DNA of 64,000 nucleotides from an archaeon (GCA_024399275.1 JAKSHS010000001.1:121976-185975); one strand, 5' to 3'. Positions 43,786-52,964 are shown, counted from the stretch's first letter. The notes: a model not told the origin generated them from the sequence alone. Numbers and translations are program-made.

Positions 43786-44480
43786 CCAGGTGAGTCACAA
43801 GCATCCCAGCCAGAAGACACACTAGCACCTCTATAATTAGGCACTCACCTGCAAGATAATATAAAAATGTAAGTATCAAAACCCGACCACTTTTGAAAGT
43901 AGGCCTTTACAAAGCAAAACAGCCCACCAAAATGGTGTCTATATGTCAGATGAAACACACGCCTCTGTAATTTTGATGGCACACACAATGGATTGAAGTG
44001 TTAGTAAATATTTATAATGGAAATACACAGCTAAACACTCAATCGTTGCTTGCAAAACTGACGTCTCTAGGCGTGATGCGAGCATCCTTGGATTTGGCAG
44101 ATACCGTACTCAGAGATCTTTCGCTTCAAAGATTATAACAGCCAGATCTACTTCTCAGCTATTGAAAATCCTCATATGTCATCAAAAATCCACAACATGT
44201 CGTAAGAAATACGACAGTGAACAAAATTTACAGCGCGTTTCATAAGCAAGCTAACAAAGCGTTATCTTCACCCTTTCTAGATAATCGGCATTCTCTGTCC
44301 TAAAAACAAACATTTCTAGCAGCAGGATTATATCCGTTAAATACTCTGCCCCAACCGACATCGCACGTGCTTTCGTACCTTAATACTCAAGGGTGCAGTT
44401 TTACCACGCAATGCTCAGTACAGATGGTTTCAAATATACCTCCGCCAACGACCAGGATTTCAGTACCAGTAAATGGATTT
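43786..44480. other. Gene-free stretch of about 700 bases
   Basis: The longest gene-free region in the window. It contains two TATA-like sites: AATATTTATAAT near 44007, with no coding frame after it, and CAAATATACC near 44431, suited to the MtaA-like gene at 44492. No frame with coding character, no tRNA and no strong stem was found. The first site could serve an unrecognised small RNA. Confidence 0.45.
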
Positions 44481-44491
44481 AGGTGTTCGTC

Positions 44492-45511
44492 ATGAGATAC
44501 TTAGACGCTTTAAATGGAATTTATGACGGGACGCCATATTTTCTCAGAGACTTTACACTAGGGATGGACGTCATTAATGTAAAAACGACAGATGTATTCA
44601 CAGATTCATTCAATCCGTATTTATCCTCTAACTGCATCTGCGCCTTTCAGAGGTTTACAGGCCAAGACGCCGTAATTGGATGTACTCATTCTCCGGCATT
44701 TATAATCGAACAATTTGGGGGAGAAATGCAGTACCCAGAATACAAAGTTCCGATACCCGTCTCACATCCGTTTTCCAAAATTACCGATTTTAAAAACATA
44801 GAAGTCCAATTCAAAGGAAAAATATTGAATGCATTCAAATCGTATTCTCTCGTAAAAGAAAAAATGAAAGGAACTGCCGATGTGGTCGGTAATATAACTG
44901 GGCCACTCACAAAAGCTAGTGTTTTAGCAAGTCTTGAAAGAGTATCTATGTTGATGGAATCCGACGAGAGTGTACTAAAAGATCTTCTAGACTTTTGCAA
45001 TGAATTTACCGAAATTGTGATCGAAAAATTATCAAATAATGTCGACTCTTTCATTATTGCAGCAGCGGTAGATAATCCTGACATATTTGGTTTTAACAAC
45101 TATGAAAAATTCTCTTCTAAGCGTGTTTCATCCGCATGCCAATTTATAAAAAATAACGGACTGCCAGTCGTTTATCATCCACATGGAGTATTCATATCAA
45201 AAAACATAGACCGCTCAAAAAGTATAATGAATATGAGTATCGACGGCTTCCATTTTGCCGAGGGAAACGACATCTCAATGATAGCCGATAAATTCAAAGG
45301 ACGCATGTGCGTGTTGGGAGGAATAGACATCATTCCCAAATTATACGCAGACGCGCGCTCTGTTATTTCTGAAACAAACAGATACCTCAATATTTTCAGA
45401 AACAACAATTATGTTTTTATGGCATCATGCTCCCTTCACAGAGGCGTTCCATTAGAAAACATAAACATCATGTGTAAAACCCTAAAAAATTATCGCAAAT
45501 CAAATTCCTAA
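44492..45511 (+). CDS. MtaA/UroD-family (methyl-corrinoid:CoM methyltransferase-like) protein, divergent
   Basis: A 339-residue protein of the uroporphyrinogen decarboxylase/MtaA superfamily. Supporting features: CICAFQRFTGQDAVIGCTHSPAFIIEQFGG near residues 48-78, GNITGPLTKASVLAS near 135, CVLGGIDIIPKL near 274 and MASCSLHRGVPLENINIMC near 310. In MtaA/MtbA the zinc is held by His-x-Cys plus a later Cys. Here the first site reads VVYHPHGVF, so His-x-His, while the later Cys is kept. ATG 44492 with AGGTG 6 bases upstream. No corrinoid protein or substrate methyltransferase gene adjoins it, so the substrate is unknown. Confidence 0.72.
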   Translation: MRYLDALNGIYDGTPYFLRDFTLGMDVINVKTTDVFTDSFNPYLSSNCICAFQRFTGQDAVIGCTHSPAFIIEQFGGEMQYPEYKVPIPVSHPFSKITDFKNIEVQFKGKILNAFKSYSLVKEKMKGTADVVGNITGPLTKASVLASLERVSMLMESDESVLKDLLDFCNEFTEIVIEKLSNNVDSFIIAAAVDNPDIFGFNNYEKFSSKRVSSACQFIKNNGLPVVYHPHGVFISKNIDRSKSIMNMSIDGFHFAEGNDISMIADKFKGRMCVLGGIDIIPKLYADARSVISETNRYLNIFRNNNYVFMASCSLHRGVPLENINIMCKTLKNYRKSNS

Positions 45512-45576
45512 CTCCTCCCCTAGAATTGTATCCTACTTTAATCTTTGACAAATCTCATTGTACGCATACGTATCAC

Positions 45577-45600
45577 ATCCCGCCAATATGCCGGGATTTT
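45577..45600 (+). terminator. Probable hairpin terminator after the MtaA-like gene
   Basis: ATCCCG (45577-45582) pairs with CGGGAT (45592-45597) around a 9-base loop and runs into four T residues. It is 66 bases past the stop of the MtaA-like gene. Confidence 0.45.
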
Positions 45601-45688
45601 GCTCCACAGAGGACCACTACACATAATTAGACAGCAAAACGCCATCAGTTCGAGAGGCAGACGTGCACATCACAGCCAAGAAGAAACA

Positions 45689-45761
45689 TGGACTCGGCCG
45701 GATTTGAACCGGCGCCCTCCGCCGTGTGAAGACGGCGTCATAACCACTAAACTACGAGTCC
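45689..45761 (-). tRNA. tRNA-Val (CAC)
   Basis: On the minus strand the acceptor GGACTCG pairs with CGAGTCC at the 3' end, and the discriminator is A. The anticodon stem CCGTC/GGCGG (one G-U) encloses the loop TTCACAC with anticodon CAC. The T arm is GCCGG-TTCAAAT-CCGGC. CCA is not encoded. A TATA box (TTTATATAT, complement of 45782-45790) is about 25 bases upstream. Confidence 0.9.
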
Positions 45762-46099
45762 TTACAACACGATTTAATCAAATATATAAATAATATTGGC
45801 ACAACCGATGCCCTATATTTAACAACTTAATTTTTAATAAATGAAGACTATAGGCGCCTTAATTAACATCACTTAGTCCAGTCCGATTTAACTCATATTA
45901 AAATACATGCTGTCTGCCAACTAAACAGGTGTAATACATCCTTGCAGTAGAAATCTAAAGCACATTCAACCTCAAAAGTGTGAAGGACGTTACTCCAAAA
46001 CGAATGACACGCCATTGCCAAGTCTGGATAGACTCACCTGAGGACCAGGGTAATTATAGATTGCCCTTATTACCATCCCATGCGACCGGAATGATCCAC

Positions 46100-47167
46100 A
46101 TGAATATACAGCAAATCTACGACCTAATTAAAAGAAACACCGAAGAAATTACCACAGAAGAAGAGCTCAAGACACTCCTGATGGAAAAGGATAGCCACCC
46201 TACAGCGTACATTGGATTTGAACCATCTGGTCTCGTTCATATGGGTTGGGCCCTTGTTGCATCTAAAATTAAAGACCTCTGTAATGCTGGCATTAAAGTT
46301 ACAATTTTTTGGGCCGACTGGCACGCATATATAAATGATAAACTTGGCGGAGACATAAAGGACATCAGAATATGTGCCAAATATTTTGAAGACTGCTTTA
46401 TTGCTTTAGGCGTCCCACGAGACATGATCAATTTCAAATACGCTTCTGAAATCCTCGACAGCATCGACTATTGGGAACTCGTTATCAAAATTGCGAAGGT
46501 CACCACTTTATCGAGAGTAAAAAGAGCTATGACAATAATGGGCCGCTCCGAAAATGAAGCCGAAATGGATTTTTCGAAATTATTTTACCCGATTCTTCAA
46601 GCCGCAGATATCTTCTATTTGAATGTAGACATATGCTATGCCGGATTAGATCAGAGACGTGCGCATATGCTTGCAAGAGACGCAGCTGACAAGCTAGGGT
46701 GGAAAAAGCCAATCGCGTTGCATACACCGCTCCTTCCAGGTCTAACTGGTGCAAATAGGATGGACCCATTAGCATCAAAGATGTCCAAAAGCAATCCAAA
46801 CGACAGCATAGGAATTCACGACTCACCAGAAGAGATTCTAACAAAATTAAGTAAGGCATTTTGTCCAACAGAAATAAGCGAAGAATGTGTGAACCCCGTC
46901 CTAATGATATGTAAAAATATAATATTTCCATCCCTTGAAAGAATTAGCATCGATCGCCCTAAAAAGTTTGGTGGCCCCATCCTGTTCAACAGCTATGAGG
47001 AATTGACAGAGATATACTTCAGTGGAAAACTTCACCCAATTGACCTCAAAAAAGGAACAGCCGAAGCGCTCTCTAGATACCTTGAGCCTGTCCAGAAATA
47101 TTTTAACGAGCATCCTCAGAATCTAGAAGCAATGCGCAAAGTACTCGCAAAACTTGGAAAATTTTAA
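46100..47167 (+). CDS. tyrS: Tyrosyl-tRNA synthetase (archaeal type)
   Basis: Charges tRNA-Tyr. 355 residues from ATG 46100. The class I signatures are PSGLVHMGWAL near residue 38-48 (HIGH equivalent, HMGW) and LASKMSKSNPN near 228-238 (KMSKS). VTIFWADWHAYINDKLGG and YPILQAADIFYLNVDICYAGLDQRRAHMLARDAA between them carry the Tyr-binding and RRAHMLAR motifs of the archaeal enzyme. The open frame continues upstream to 45980 without family similarity; ATG 46091 is an alternative start. TATA-like CCTTATTACC is near 46064. Confidence 0.94.
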   Translation: MNIQQIYDLIKRNTEEITTEEELKTLLMEKDSHPTAYIGFEPSGLVHMGWALVASKIKDLCNAGIKVTIFWADWHAYINDKLGGDIKDIRICAKYFEDCFIALGVPRDMINFKYASEILDSIDYWELVIKIAKVTTLSRVKRAMTIMGRSENEAEMDFSKLFYPILQAADIFYLNVDICYAGLDQRRAHMLARDAADKLGWKKPIALHTPLLPGLTGANRMDPLASKMSKSNPNDSIGIHDSPEEILTKLSKAFCPTEISEECVNPVLMICKNIIFPSLERISIDRPKKFGGPILFNSYEELTEIYFSGKLHPIDLKKGTAEALSRYLEPVQKYFNEHPQNLEAMRKVLAKLGKF

Positions 47168-47173
47168 TATTAA

Positions 47174-48145
47174 TTACGAGGGATGCATCGCATCTCTTGC
47201 TTTCTTTATCATCCTAAATTCTTCCAAAGTCCTCTCGGTACAGATATGAAGCATGGCTTCAACGTCCCCCACACCAGAAAGACCAGCCGCACCGCTGTGA
47301 CCTCCTCCGTCAGTGGTAGTTTCCAAACCAATATCTTTTACAATCTTCCCTAGATTTACACCCCTTCTTACAGCCTCCTGTGTCGCACGCGCACTGAGAC
47401 GAAAATTTTCGTCCCTTTGTGAAGCTACAAATGACACATCTGCCCCTGCCTGTATCAAAATTCTACATCCAGACGCTTCATAGCTTCCGCCATATGACGT
47501 AGCAACAATCATATCTCCTATACGTTCAAATTTTGACCTTTCAACACATTTAATCGTGGCTATGCGCTCGGATACACTGACATCATTCTTTGTGAGATCA
47601 ATCACTTCGTCTATACCCAATCCAGTAATCTCAAGAATGTGGGCAAAATCCCTAAGCATTTCAGGATTTGAATACTGAAAATGCCCGCTATCGGTGAGCA
47701 TCCCCCCGAGTAACATCAATCCAACATCCCTAGATATCTCTATATTTGCCTCTTCTATCAACTCAAGAATAAGTTGCGTACATGAGACCTTAGAATCATC
47801 AACAATTGTCCTGTAACCATCCCACTTACCGCTCCATTGATGATGATCTATAATAACTGCGTTCCTTGGAATATCTAAACGGATGCCGAATTGTTCCGGC
47901 GAGGAAGTATCAACCACAACTACCAACTCATAATCGGACAAATCACATTTTTCGAGTATAATAAAACACTTTTTTTCAGAAATTGACTTTAATGTTCTAT
48001 CTAATCCTGCTGGCGCATAAATGTCCGCATTGCCAAAGCAAGTTGCTATTGCATATGCCGAACCAACAGCATCCGTATCAGCATTACTGTGTACAATTAT
48101 AACCTTTCTTTTACTCTTGAAATCATCTATCACGTTCTCAAACAT
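47174..48145 (-). CDS. DHH-family phosphoesterase
   Basis: A two-domain DHH/DHHA1 phosphoesterase of 323 residues, related to NrnA/Orn-type exonucleases acting on short oligonucleotides or cyclic dinucleotides. Metal motifs: VIIVHSNADTDAVGSAYAI near residue 15-33, VVVVDTSSP near 82, VIIDHHQWSGKW near 104 (the DHH), LLGGMLTDSGHF near 150. The C-terminal DHHA1 motif is DGGGHSGAAGLSG near 287. ATG 48145 with AGGTGG 5 bases upstream; GTG 48154 is an alternative. It lies downstream of pfdB and may be the last gene of the superoperon or have its own promoter. Confidence 0.85.
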   Translation of the reverse strand: MFENVIDDFKSKRKVIIVHSNADTDAVGSAYAIATCFGNADIYAPAGLDRTLKSISEKKCFIILEKCDLSDYELVVVVDTSSPEQFGIRLDIPRNAVIIDHHQWSGKWDGYRTIVDDSKVSCTQLILELIEEANIEISRDVGLMLLGGMLTDSGHFQYSNPEMLRDFAHILEITGLGIDEVIDLTKNDVSVSERIATIKCVERSKFERIGDMIVATSYGGSYEASGCRILIQAGADVSFVASQRDENFRLSARATQEAVRRGVNLGKIVKDIGLETTTDGGGHSGAAGLSGVGDVEAMLHICTERTLEEFRMIKKARDAMHPS

Positions 48146-48326
48146 GTCTACCACCTATCTCTCGTTCAGCCGACATAAGCAGTGTGCGAGTAATAACGCC
48201 GCAGCGTAGTCATAAAATGCACAGTATACTACCCTGCAAAGTAGCCCAGGATAGAATGACCCTAAATTAAATATCCCCGGCAACCCAAAGGAAGCGACAA
48301 GGAAGGTTGACTGAACGCCAACCTAA

Positions 48327-48671
48327 CTAAGACTGCCTACCCATCGCCTTATTCAACGTCTCCTGCATTTCGCTGTATCTATCACGGAGACTTTTCTCCT
48401 GTCTTTCTAATGATTTAATACGTACCTCAAGAGATTCTTTGCTGTTCTCAAGTTCAGTCTTAATACTATTCTTATCATCAACTTTAATCATAATAGAGCC
48501 AGCGCTTTTGTACACATTTCCAGTAGCATTATCTAGCTCTTCTATTGTCTTGCCAATTTCCCTTAGCTGAGCATCCATCTGAACTCTTTGGGCACTAACC
48601 GCCTGGAGCTGCTGTTGAAGCTGCTGAAACTGCGAAATTTGATTCTTCAATTGAGGACTAATACTATTCAT
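48327..48671 (-). CDS. pfdB: Prefoldin beta subunit
   Basis: A holdase chaperone subunit that passes unfolded proteins to the thermosome. The 114 residues form two long coiled-coil helices joined by a short beta hairpin: QLKNQISQFQQLQQQLQAVSAQRVQMDAQLREIGKTIEELD, then VYKSAGSIMIKVD, then SLEVRIKSLERQEKSLRDRYSEMQETLNKAM. Length is normal. Start overlaps the pcc1 stop by 8 bases. It ends in TAG. Confidence 0.95.
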   Translation of the reverse strand: MNSISPQLKNQISQFQQLQQQLQAVSAQRVQMDAQLREIGKTIEELDNATGNVYKSAGSIMIKVDDKNSIKTELENSKESLEVRIKSLERQEKSLRDRYSEMQETLNKAMGRQS

Positions 48672-48906
48672 TTTTCACCTTTGTTATCTTATCAATGCTT
48701 TCTATCACTTTTATACATTCCAAACAAGAATTGAGCGCCGCCCGCATTGCTGTGGTATCGTCGGCCGTAATAGACACCGACATCGTCCCATTACTCCCCG
48801 ACACTTCTGTACATGTACGCGAGAACTCCCGTCCAACTTCAGGTCGCAGCGAAGATAAGAACACCTCTGCGTTAGGAGAACTCACTACCAGCTCAGCTTT
48901 TATCAT
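48664..48906 (-). CDS. pcc1: KEOPS complex subunit Pcc1
   Basis: The dimerising subunit of the KEOPS complex that makes N6-threonylcarbamoyladenosine at A37 of tRNAs. 80 residues: AELVVSSPNAEVFLSSLRPE at the start, MSVSITADDTTAMRAALNSCLECIKVIESI near 42-71, matching the Pcc1 fold pattern. ATG 48906 lies 2 bases after the rpoP stop. Confidence 0.9.
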   Translation of the reverse strand: MIKAELVVSSPNAEVFLSSLRPEVGREFSRTCTEVSGSNGTMSVSITADDTTAMRAALNSCLECIKVIESIDKITKVKNE

Positions 48907-48908
48907 GT

Positions 48909-49049
48909 CTAGTCTGACTTCAGAACAATGTTTATGCTAGGGCGATCTTTATAAAAGACCTTAGACCCACACTTATCACACTGAATCCCAGGAACGTTGA
49001 TATCTATCTTAAGTGGCTCTCCACACTTTCCACATCTGTATTCCGACAA
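48909..49049 (-). CDS. rpoP: DNA-directed RNA polymerase subunit P
   Basis: The small zinc-ribbon subunit of archaeal RNA polymerase (Rpb12 equivalent), found by reading the gap between rpl37ae and pcc1. 46 residues from TTG 49049 with GAGGGGG about 9 bases upstream: SEYRCGKCGEPLKI at the start, VPGIQCDKCGSKVFYKDRP in the middle, ending VLKSD. Both CxxC pairs (residues 6-9 and 24-27) are intact. The position between L37Ae and Pcc1 is the usual archaeal order. It ends in TAG. Confidence 0.93.
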   Translation of the reverse strand: MSEYRCGKCGEPLKIDINVPGIQCDKCGSKVFYKDRPSINIVLKSD

Positions 49050-49069
49050 GACCTGCCCCCTCAGCAAAC

Positions 49070-49315
49070 CTACTCAATTTTAGTAACTATCTCTCTCACA
49101 TCAGGAGAGTAAGCCCCCGCTGTGTACTTCGCTCCACAACGCCTGCATCCCCAAACACCCAAACTCATTCTTCTCACTGCAGCATGATGGCATACTGGGC
49201 ACTCATGATTTCTCCTTTGACTCGTTTCTATTACTTTCGTTCTATTGCGAGCTATAACCCCATACCTTGCGCCAAATCTGCCAGCTACACCGGATTTCTC
49301 CGTCCCCTTCGACAT
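49070..49315 (-). CDS. rpl37ae: Ribosomal protein L37Ae (eL43)
   Basis: A zinc-binding large-subunit ribosomal protein, 81 residues. SGVAGRFGARYGVIARNR at residues 8-25 and the zinc ribbon CPVCHHAAVRRMSLGVWGCRRCGAKYTAGAY near 39-69 are diagnostic, with four Cys. It follows rrp42 by 2 bases and precedes rpoP by 20. It ends in TAG. Confidence 0.96.
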   Translation of the reverse strand: MSKGTEKSGVAGRFGARYGVIARNRTKVIETSQRRNHECPVCHHAAVRRMSLGVWGCRRCGAKYTAGAYSPDVREIVTKIE

Positions 49316-49317
49316 TT

Positions 49318-50094
49318 CTACTCCCCGACAATTTTCCTAACATCTATGCCTCTGGCAACCGCCATATCAAGGCATTGACCTAACTCATCAACCGTAAACG
49401 AACCTTTGCCACCTTTCTGCATTGCTCTGAAATTACCAACATCATCAGTCGTAATCGTGAGGCGGGCAGACGAAACATACTCCTCATCGAAATTTGGATC
49501 CAGTATTAAAGTATTGTCTATTTTACATATTGTAACCGAAACAGGTACGCATGTCGTTGGAAGAGGTCTGTCATCACCAAGATCATACTGTTTGTACGGA
49601 ATTACTGCCGTCTTCAATGCCATTACTGCAGCAAGATTAGCGGTATCGAATAGATTACCGTCGTGATCAAGAGCGTACATGTCAATAAAACACATCCAAA
49701 CCTTCTCTCCCTCTGTAATACACAATTGCTCCACGTCAACCATTTTTGACTCACGAATACCGCGATCAACAACACGCGCAAGCTCTATTGCGTCTTCTCC
49801 TGGTGGGCCTCCCTCAAATGACGGATGTGCCATTGGAAGAAACTCCATGCCTGTTGTGATTACACCTTCATTGGTGGCATCCGGGAACGGCGTTCCTGGA
49901 ATAATCTTTACTCCGGCTATAACTTCTGTATTTCCAAATCTAACCCTCGCAGATCCATCTGCAGATTCAATACAATTTGTTATAATGCTAATCTCCCTAT
50001 TTTCGGTGAGCTTCCGCCCATCCTCTCTCTTGCCATTCTTTAGCAATCTAACAATATGATCGCGTTTGATCTCAGAAATAATTGTATCGCTCAT
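49318..50094 (-). CDS. rrp42: Exosome subunit Rrp42 (non-catalytic RNase PH domain)
   Basis: Structural partner of Rrp41 in the hexameric exosome ring. 258 residues with the RNase PH fold: [42 protein letters not shown] near 20-61, [34 protein letters not shown] near 88-121. The C-terminal [14 protein letters not shown] is typical of Rrp42. It lacks the catalytic Asp pair expected in Rrp41. Its start overlaps the rrp41 stop by 4 bases. Confidence 0.95.
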   Translation of the reverse strand: MSDTIISEIKRDHIVRLLKNGKREDGRKLTENREISIITNCIESADGSARVRFGNTEVIAGVKIIPGTPFPDATNEGVITTGMEFLPMAHPSFEGGPPGEDAIELARVVDRGIRESKMVDVEQLCITEGEKVWMCFIDMYALDHDGNLFDTANLAAVMALKTAVIPYKQYDLGDDRPLPTTCVPVSVTICKIDNTLILDPNFDEEYVSSARLTITTDDVGNFRAMQKGGKGSFTVDELGQCLDMAVARGIDVRKIVGE

Positions 50095-50831
50095 GATGAC
50101 TCGTCCTCCTCCTTTTCTTCATAACGTTTCTTGAGTGCCTCCTTTTGAAGGTCGTATAGCTCATGGCACGATCCAATAGCCATTTTAATCGCATTATCAA
50201 ACTCTTCTCTTGTCATATTTCCATCCATTTGAAGAAGAACAATTTCATCAGTAGATGGTATAATGGCAACAGGAACGTCTGCCTGGCCATAATTGTCCTC
50301 CTCCTTATTGAGATCAAGAATAACGACATCATCCGCCTTTCCTGCAGCACACGCTGAAACGATATCTTTCATAGGAATTCCTGCATCCGCAAGTGCAACT
50401 GCAGCAGCCGTAAGTCCTGCGCATCTAGTACCAGCATTCGCCTGAAGAACTTCAATATAAACGTCAATAGACGTACGCGGATACAGCTCTGTAAGAACGA
50501 CATTTTCAAGTGCTTCTGCTATAATCTTCGAAATTTCGATAGATCTTCTATCTGGCCCCGGTCTTTTTCTATCACTGACCGAGAATGCCTGCATGTTATA
50601 CTTACACTGAATGATGGCCTTATTGGGGTTTTGAAGATGTCGAGGATGACACTCTCGTGGGCCATATACTGCCGCAAGAATCTTATTTTTACCAATTTCT
50701 ACATATGCCGAACCATCTGCATTCTTAAGTACTCCGGCATTAACCTTGAACGGCCTGTGCTGATTGAAAGCTCTGCCATCAACTCTAATACCGTTCTCAT
50801 TAACTAGGGTCATATTAGTATGTCCGCTCAT
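50091..50831 (-). CDS. rrp41: Exosome catalytic subunit Rrp41
   Basis: The phosphorolytic 3'-5' exoribonuclease subunit. In 246 residues: [46 protein letters not shown] near 13-58, [18 protein letters not shown] with the phosphate-binding Arg near 98, and [32 protein letters not shown] near 137-168. This is followed by [21 protein letters not shown], with the catalytic Asp. ATG 50831 is preferred (GAGGAATG upstream); ATG 50837 is in frame. Overlaps both neighbours by a few bases. Confidence 0.95.
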   Translation of the reverse strand: MSGHTNMTLVNENGIRVDGRAFNQHRPFKVNAGVLKNADGSAYVEIGKNKILAAVYGPRECHPRHLQNPNKAIIQCKYNMQAFSVSDRKRPGPDRRSIEISKIIAEALENVVLTELYPRTSIDVYIEVLQANAGTRCAGLTAAAVALADAGIPMKDIVSACAAGKADDVVILDLNKEEDNYGQADVPVAIIPSTDEIVLLQMDGNMTREEFDNAIKMAIGSCHELYDLQKEALKKRYEEKEEDESS

Positions 50832-50833
50832 GT

Positions 50834-51526
50834 TCATTCCTCTGTCTTAGAGAGTTTTTTCTCAACGAAGATCTTTATCTTTTCAACGAGATCCTCTATC
50901 TGAGCATTTGTCTCAATATAACCAATGGCAGCAGCTGCGATTTCAGAATTTTCGTCATCTCCATTGATCCATATTCTACCGTTCTGCCCAACAAATATAC
51001 GACATCCAGATGTACTCTCAAGGGACTGTATAGTGGATCCACTTTTTCCAATGATTCTCGAAACTTTCGACGGAGAAATACTGACAATTTGTCCTCCTTT
51101 TAACCTTCTCAAATGAGAATCGTTCATGGTTACCTGTATCTTCCTACTTTCGTCTACCATCAACACTTTAAGAACAACCACATCGCCAATATTCAAGTAT
51201 CTTGACGTATCCCCAAACTCTACCTTCCACGGCACCTCACTCACATGAAGGGGCGCAGGATAAGGGGCATTAATATCCACTGTCCAATTGGACGCTCCAA
51301 TATCACTAATTATCCCAATTACCGTGTCCCCGGTAGATGGCACATAACAACCATTAATGGGGACGACACTCACTACATTACGTGACGAATTCTTAATGCC
51401 TAGAATGGACGAATACAACTTGCCATCTCTTTCATACGTATATCTGCCGCCTCTTGCTCCATCCGAATCAAGAAGCTCCCCAGGTACTACTACCTCATGC
51501 GGGGGTTTAGCGTTCCTCTTTTCCAT
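50834..51526 (-). CDS. rrp4: Exosome RNA-binding subunit Rrp4
   Basis: Cap subunit with an N-terminal domain ([31 protein letters not shown]), an S1 domain ([38 protein letters not shown] near 67-104) and a KH domain ([38 protein letters not shown] near 152-190). The GxxG is replaced by GKSG, a normal KH loop. 230 residues. AGAGGTAA just before ATG 51526 overlaps the end of the +1-frame part of the SBDS gene. Confidence 0.95.
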   Translation of the reverse strand: MEKRNAKPPHEVVVPGELLDSDGARGGRYTYERDGKLYSSILGIKNSSRNVVSVVPINGCYVPSTGDTVIGIISDIGASNWTVDINAPYPAPLHVSEVPWKVEFGDTSRYLNIGDVVVLKVLMVDESRKIQVTMNDSHLRRLKGGQIVSISPSKVSRIIGKSGSTIQSLESTSGCRIFVGQNGRIWINGDDENSEIAAAAIGYIETNAQIEDLVEKIKIFVEKKLSKTEE

Positions 51527-51530
51527 TTTA

Positions 51531-51630
51531 TTACCTCTCAGACATAACCCGTGAACGGATTAATTCCAGCACCTCGTCTTGCGGGTTACATATATCCTCT
51601 ATGTGAGAGTTCAACACTCTAAGGTGAGAA
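51531..51630 (-). other. Probable C-terminal part of SBDS in the +1 frame
   Basis: After the in-frame TAG of the SBDS gene (51631-51633), the +1 frame stays open from AGT TCT CAC down to TAA at 51531-51533, just before rrp4. It encodes SSHLRVLNSH ... NPQDEVLELIRSRVMSER, which has the length and helix expected for the end of SBDS domain III. See the SBDS entry and finding. Confidence 0.55.
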
Positions 51631-52206
51631 CTACCTCCTTTTTCGATTCATTTCTTGTGATTTCAGAGTTAGATAGTTCCTGCAACAACTCAAACCATCC
51701 TCTCTGGTATCTGATGCCATCTTAAGCTCTACCGGAATAAAGCATTCAATAGCGCGTACTGCGTCCTTGACATGCTCATTTATTGGCTTGAATAAATCCA
51801 CATGAAACTTGGACTCCTCTAGAGCCAACTCAACCCTCTTGATCGGATGCGGCAGTCTGGTCTCAGGATCGATTATAATAGCGGCAACCTGTGCGACAAC
51901 TTTTCTTCTCTTCGCCTCGAGCATTTCCCTACGCTGCTTAGTCGTAAGCTGTATCTTTCCACTCACAACAATCCTCGACACTACTTCTGTAATGTCCGTC
52001 GTACCAAAAGCATCCACCATCTCTTTTTCAGCAGACCTGATTCCCTTACTTGCATCCTTAAACACGGTATCTACTACCAGGTAGCTCAACAAATCTGACC
52101 CTTCGACCCGCCCGACAACATCCACAACAGACGGATCAAGAAGTATCTCAAACATCCCGCCGTTCGACTCTAAACGAGCAATTACCGAACTATCGAGGCT
52201 ACCCAT
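51631..52206 (-). CDS. sdo1: Ribosome assembly factor SBDS, apparently frameshifted in domain III
   Basis: SBDS helps release the anti-association factor from the nascent large subunit. Domains I and II are intact: SLDSSVIARLESNGGMFEILLDPSVVD at residues 3-29, LTTKQRREMLEAKRRKVVAQVAAIIIDPETRLPHPIKRVELALEESK near 93-139. Domain III starts (ECFIPVELK near 158) but the frame stops at TAG after EMNRKRR, giving 191 residues instead of the usual 230-240. The missing length is open in the +1 frame up to rrp4 (total about 224 codons). The stop lies in CGAAAAAGGAGGTAGT, an A-run next to an AGGAGG. Sequencing error, decay or programmed +1 shift are all possible. Confidence 0.85.
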   Translation of the reverse strand: MGSLDSSVIARLESNGGMFEILLDPSVVDVVGRVEGSDLLSYLVVDTVFKDASKGIRSAEKEMVDAFGTTDITEVVSRIVVSGKIQLTTKQRREMLEAKRRKVVAQVAAIIIDPETRLPHPIKRVELALEESKFHVDLFKPINEHVKDAVRAIECFIPVELKMASDTREDGLSCCRNYLTLKSQEMNRKRR

Positions 52207-52215
52207 CCTTCCACT

Positions 52216-52926
52216 TCAAAGCTTTGAGACAAACTTTCCGAGCTCTTCGGCATCAAGTCTCCTAAATGGCTCATCAAACGTAACAACACCTGCCTCGACC
52301 GTCTCTGGTGTGGGCTTACCATCATTAGCCGCCGCCAACGCCTTGAGTCCAAGAGCTATAGCATCTTCATAGGACATATTTTCTATGAACTCTTTCTCAA
52401 ATATCTCCATGATAGTTGGCCGTCCTGATCCGATGCACCCGGCCTTGTACGCAATCAACGCTCCTGACGGATCAGTTTCAAACAAGTGCGATCCAAGATC
52501 ATCCGTCCCAGCCACAAGAAGCGCTACACCAAACGGACGCGCTCCACCGTACTGAGTATAATTCTGCTTAAGATCGCAGACCCTCTTCACTAAAGCTTCA
52601 ACCGTTATATTCTCATTGTAGGTTATCCTGTGGGTTTGGGCGTACTTTCTGGCCTCGTCCACAAGGATTCGCGCATCCGCGACAAGACCAGATGTGGCGC
52701 ACCCGATGTACTCATCTATATCATAAATCTTCTCAATTGAGGAGGGTTCAACAAGTCTACTAGAAACGTGCTTATCCACAATCAAAATCACACCACTATC
52801 GAATTTTAGCCCTATGGTGGTCGTACCTTTCTTCACTGCCTCTCGCGCATACTCCACCTGAAAAAGTCTCCCGTCTGGAGAGAAAACCGTAATGCCCCTA
52901 TCATAGGCCATTTGTCCCGGCTGCAT
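52216..52926 (-). CDS. psmA: Proteasome alpha subunit
   Basis: Outer-ring, non-proteolytic 20S proteasome subunit. 236 residues: the N-terminal gate and signature MAYDRGITVFSPDGRLFQVEYAREAVKKGTTTIGLK (residues 6-41), DKHVSSRLVEPSSIEKIYDIDEYIGCATSGLVADARILVDEAR near 53-93, RPFGVALLVAGTDD near 127. The C terminus has no HbYX receptor role; beta subunits are not in the window. GAGGAG precedes ATG 52926. It lies 38 bases after the Pop5 gene at the head of the superoperon. Confidence 0.97.
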   Translation of the reverse strand: MQPGQMAYDRGITVFSPDGRLFQVEYAREAVKKGTTTIGLKFDSGVILIVDKHVSSRLVEPSSIEKIYDIDEYIGCATSGLVADARILVDEARKYAQTHRITYNENITVEALVKRVCDLKQNYTQYGGARPFGVALLVAGTDDLGSHLFETDPSGALIAYKAGCIGSGRPTIMEIFEKEFIENMSYEDAIALGLKALAAANDGKPTPETVEAGVVTFDEPFRRLDAEELGKFVSKL

Positions 52927-52964
52927 ACATCATACTCCTCTTCTGTTCCCCCTATCGTGACACC

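Noticed and set aside
45545..45793. 82-codon plus-strand frame covering tRNA-Val
   Set aside because: The frame translates the antisense of a tRNA (TRPDLNRRPPPCEDGV is a classic tRNA artefact).
51631..51633. UAG of SBDS read as pyrrolysine
   Set aside because: Frame 0 after it meets another TAG four codons later and a TAA soon after, and the sequence has no SBDS character; the +1 frame is the better continuation.
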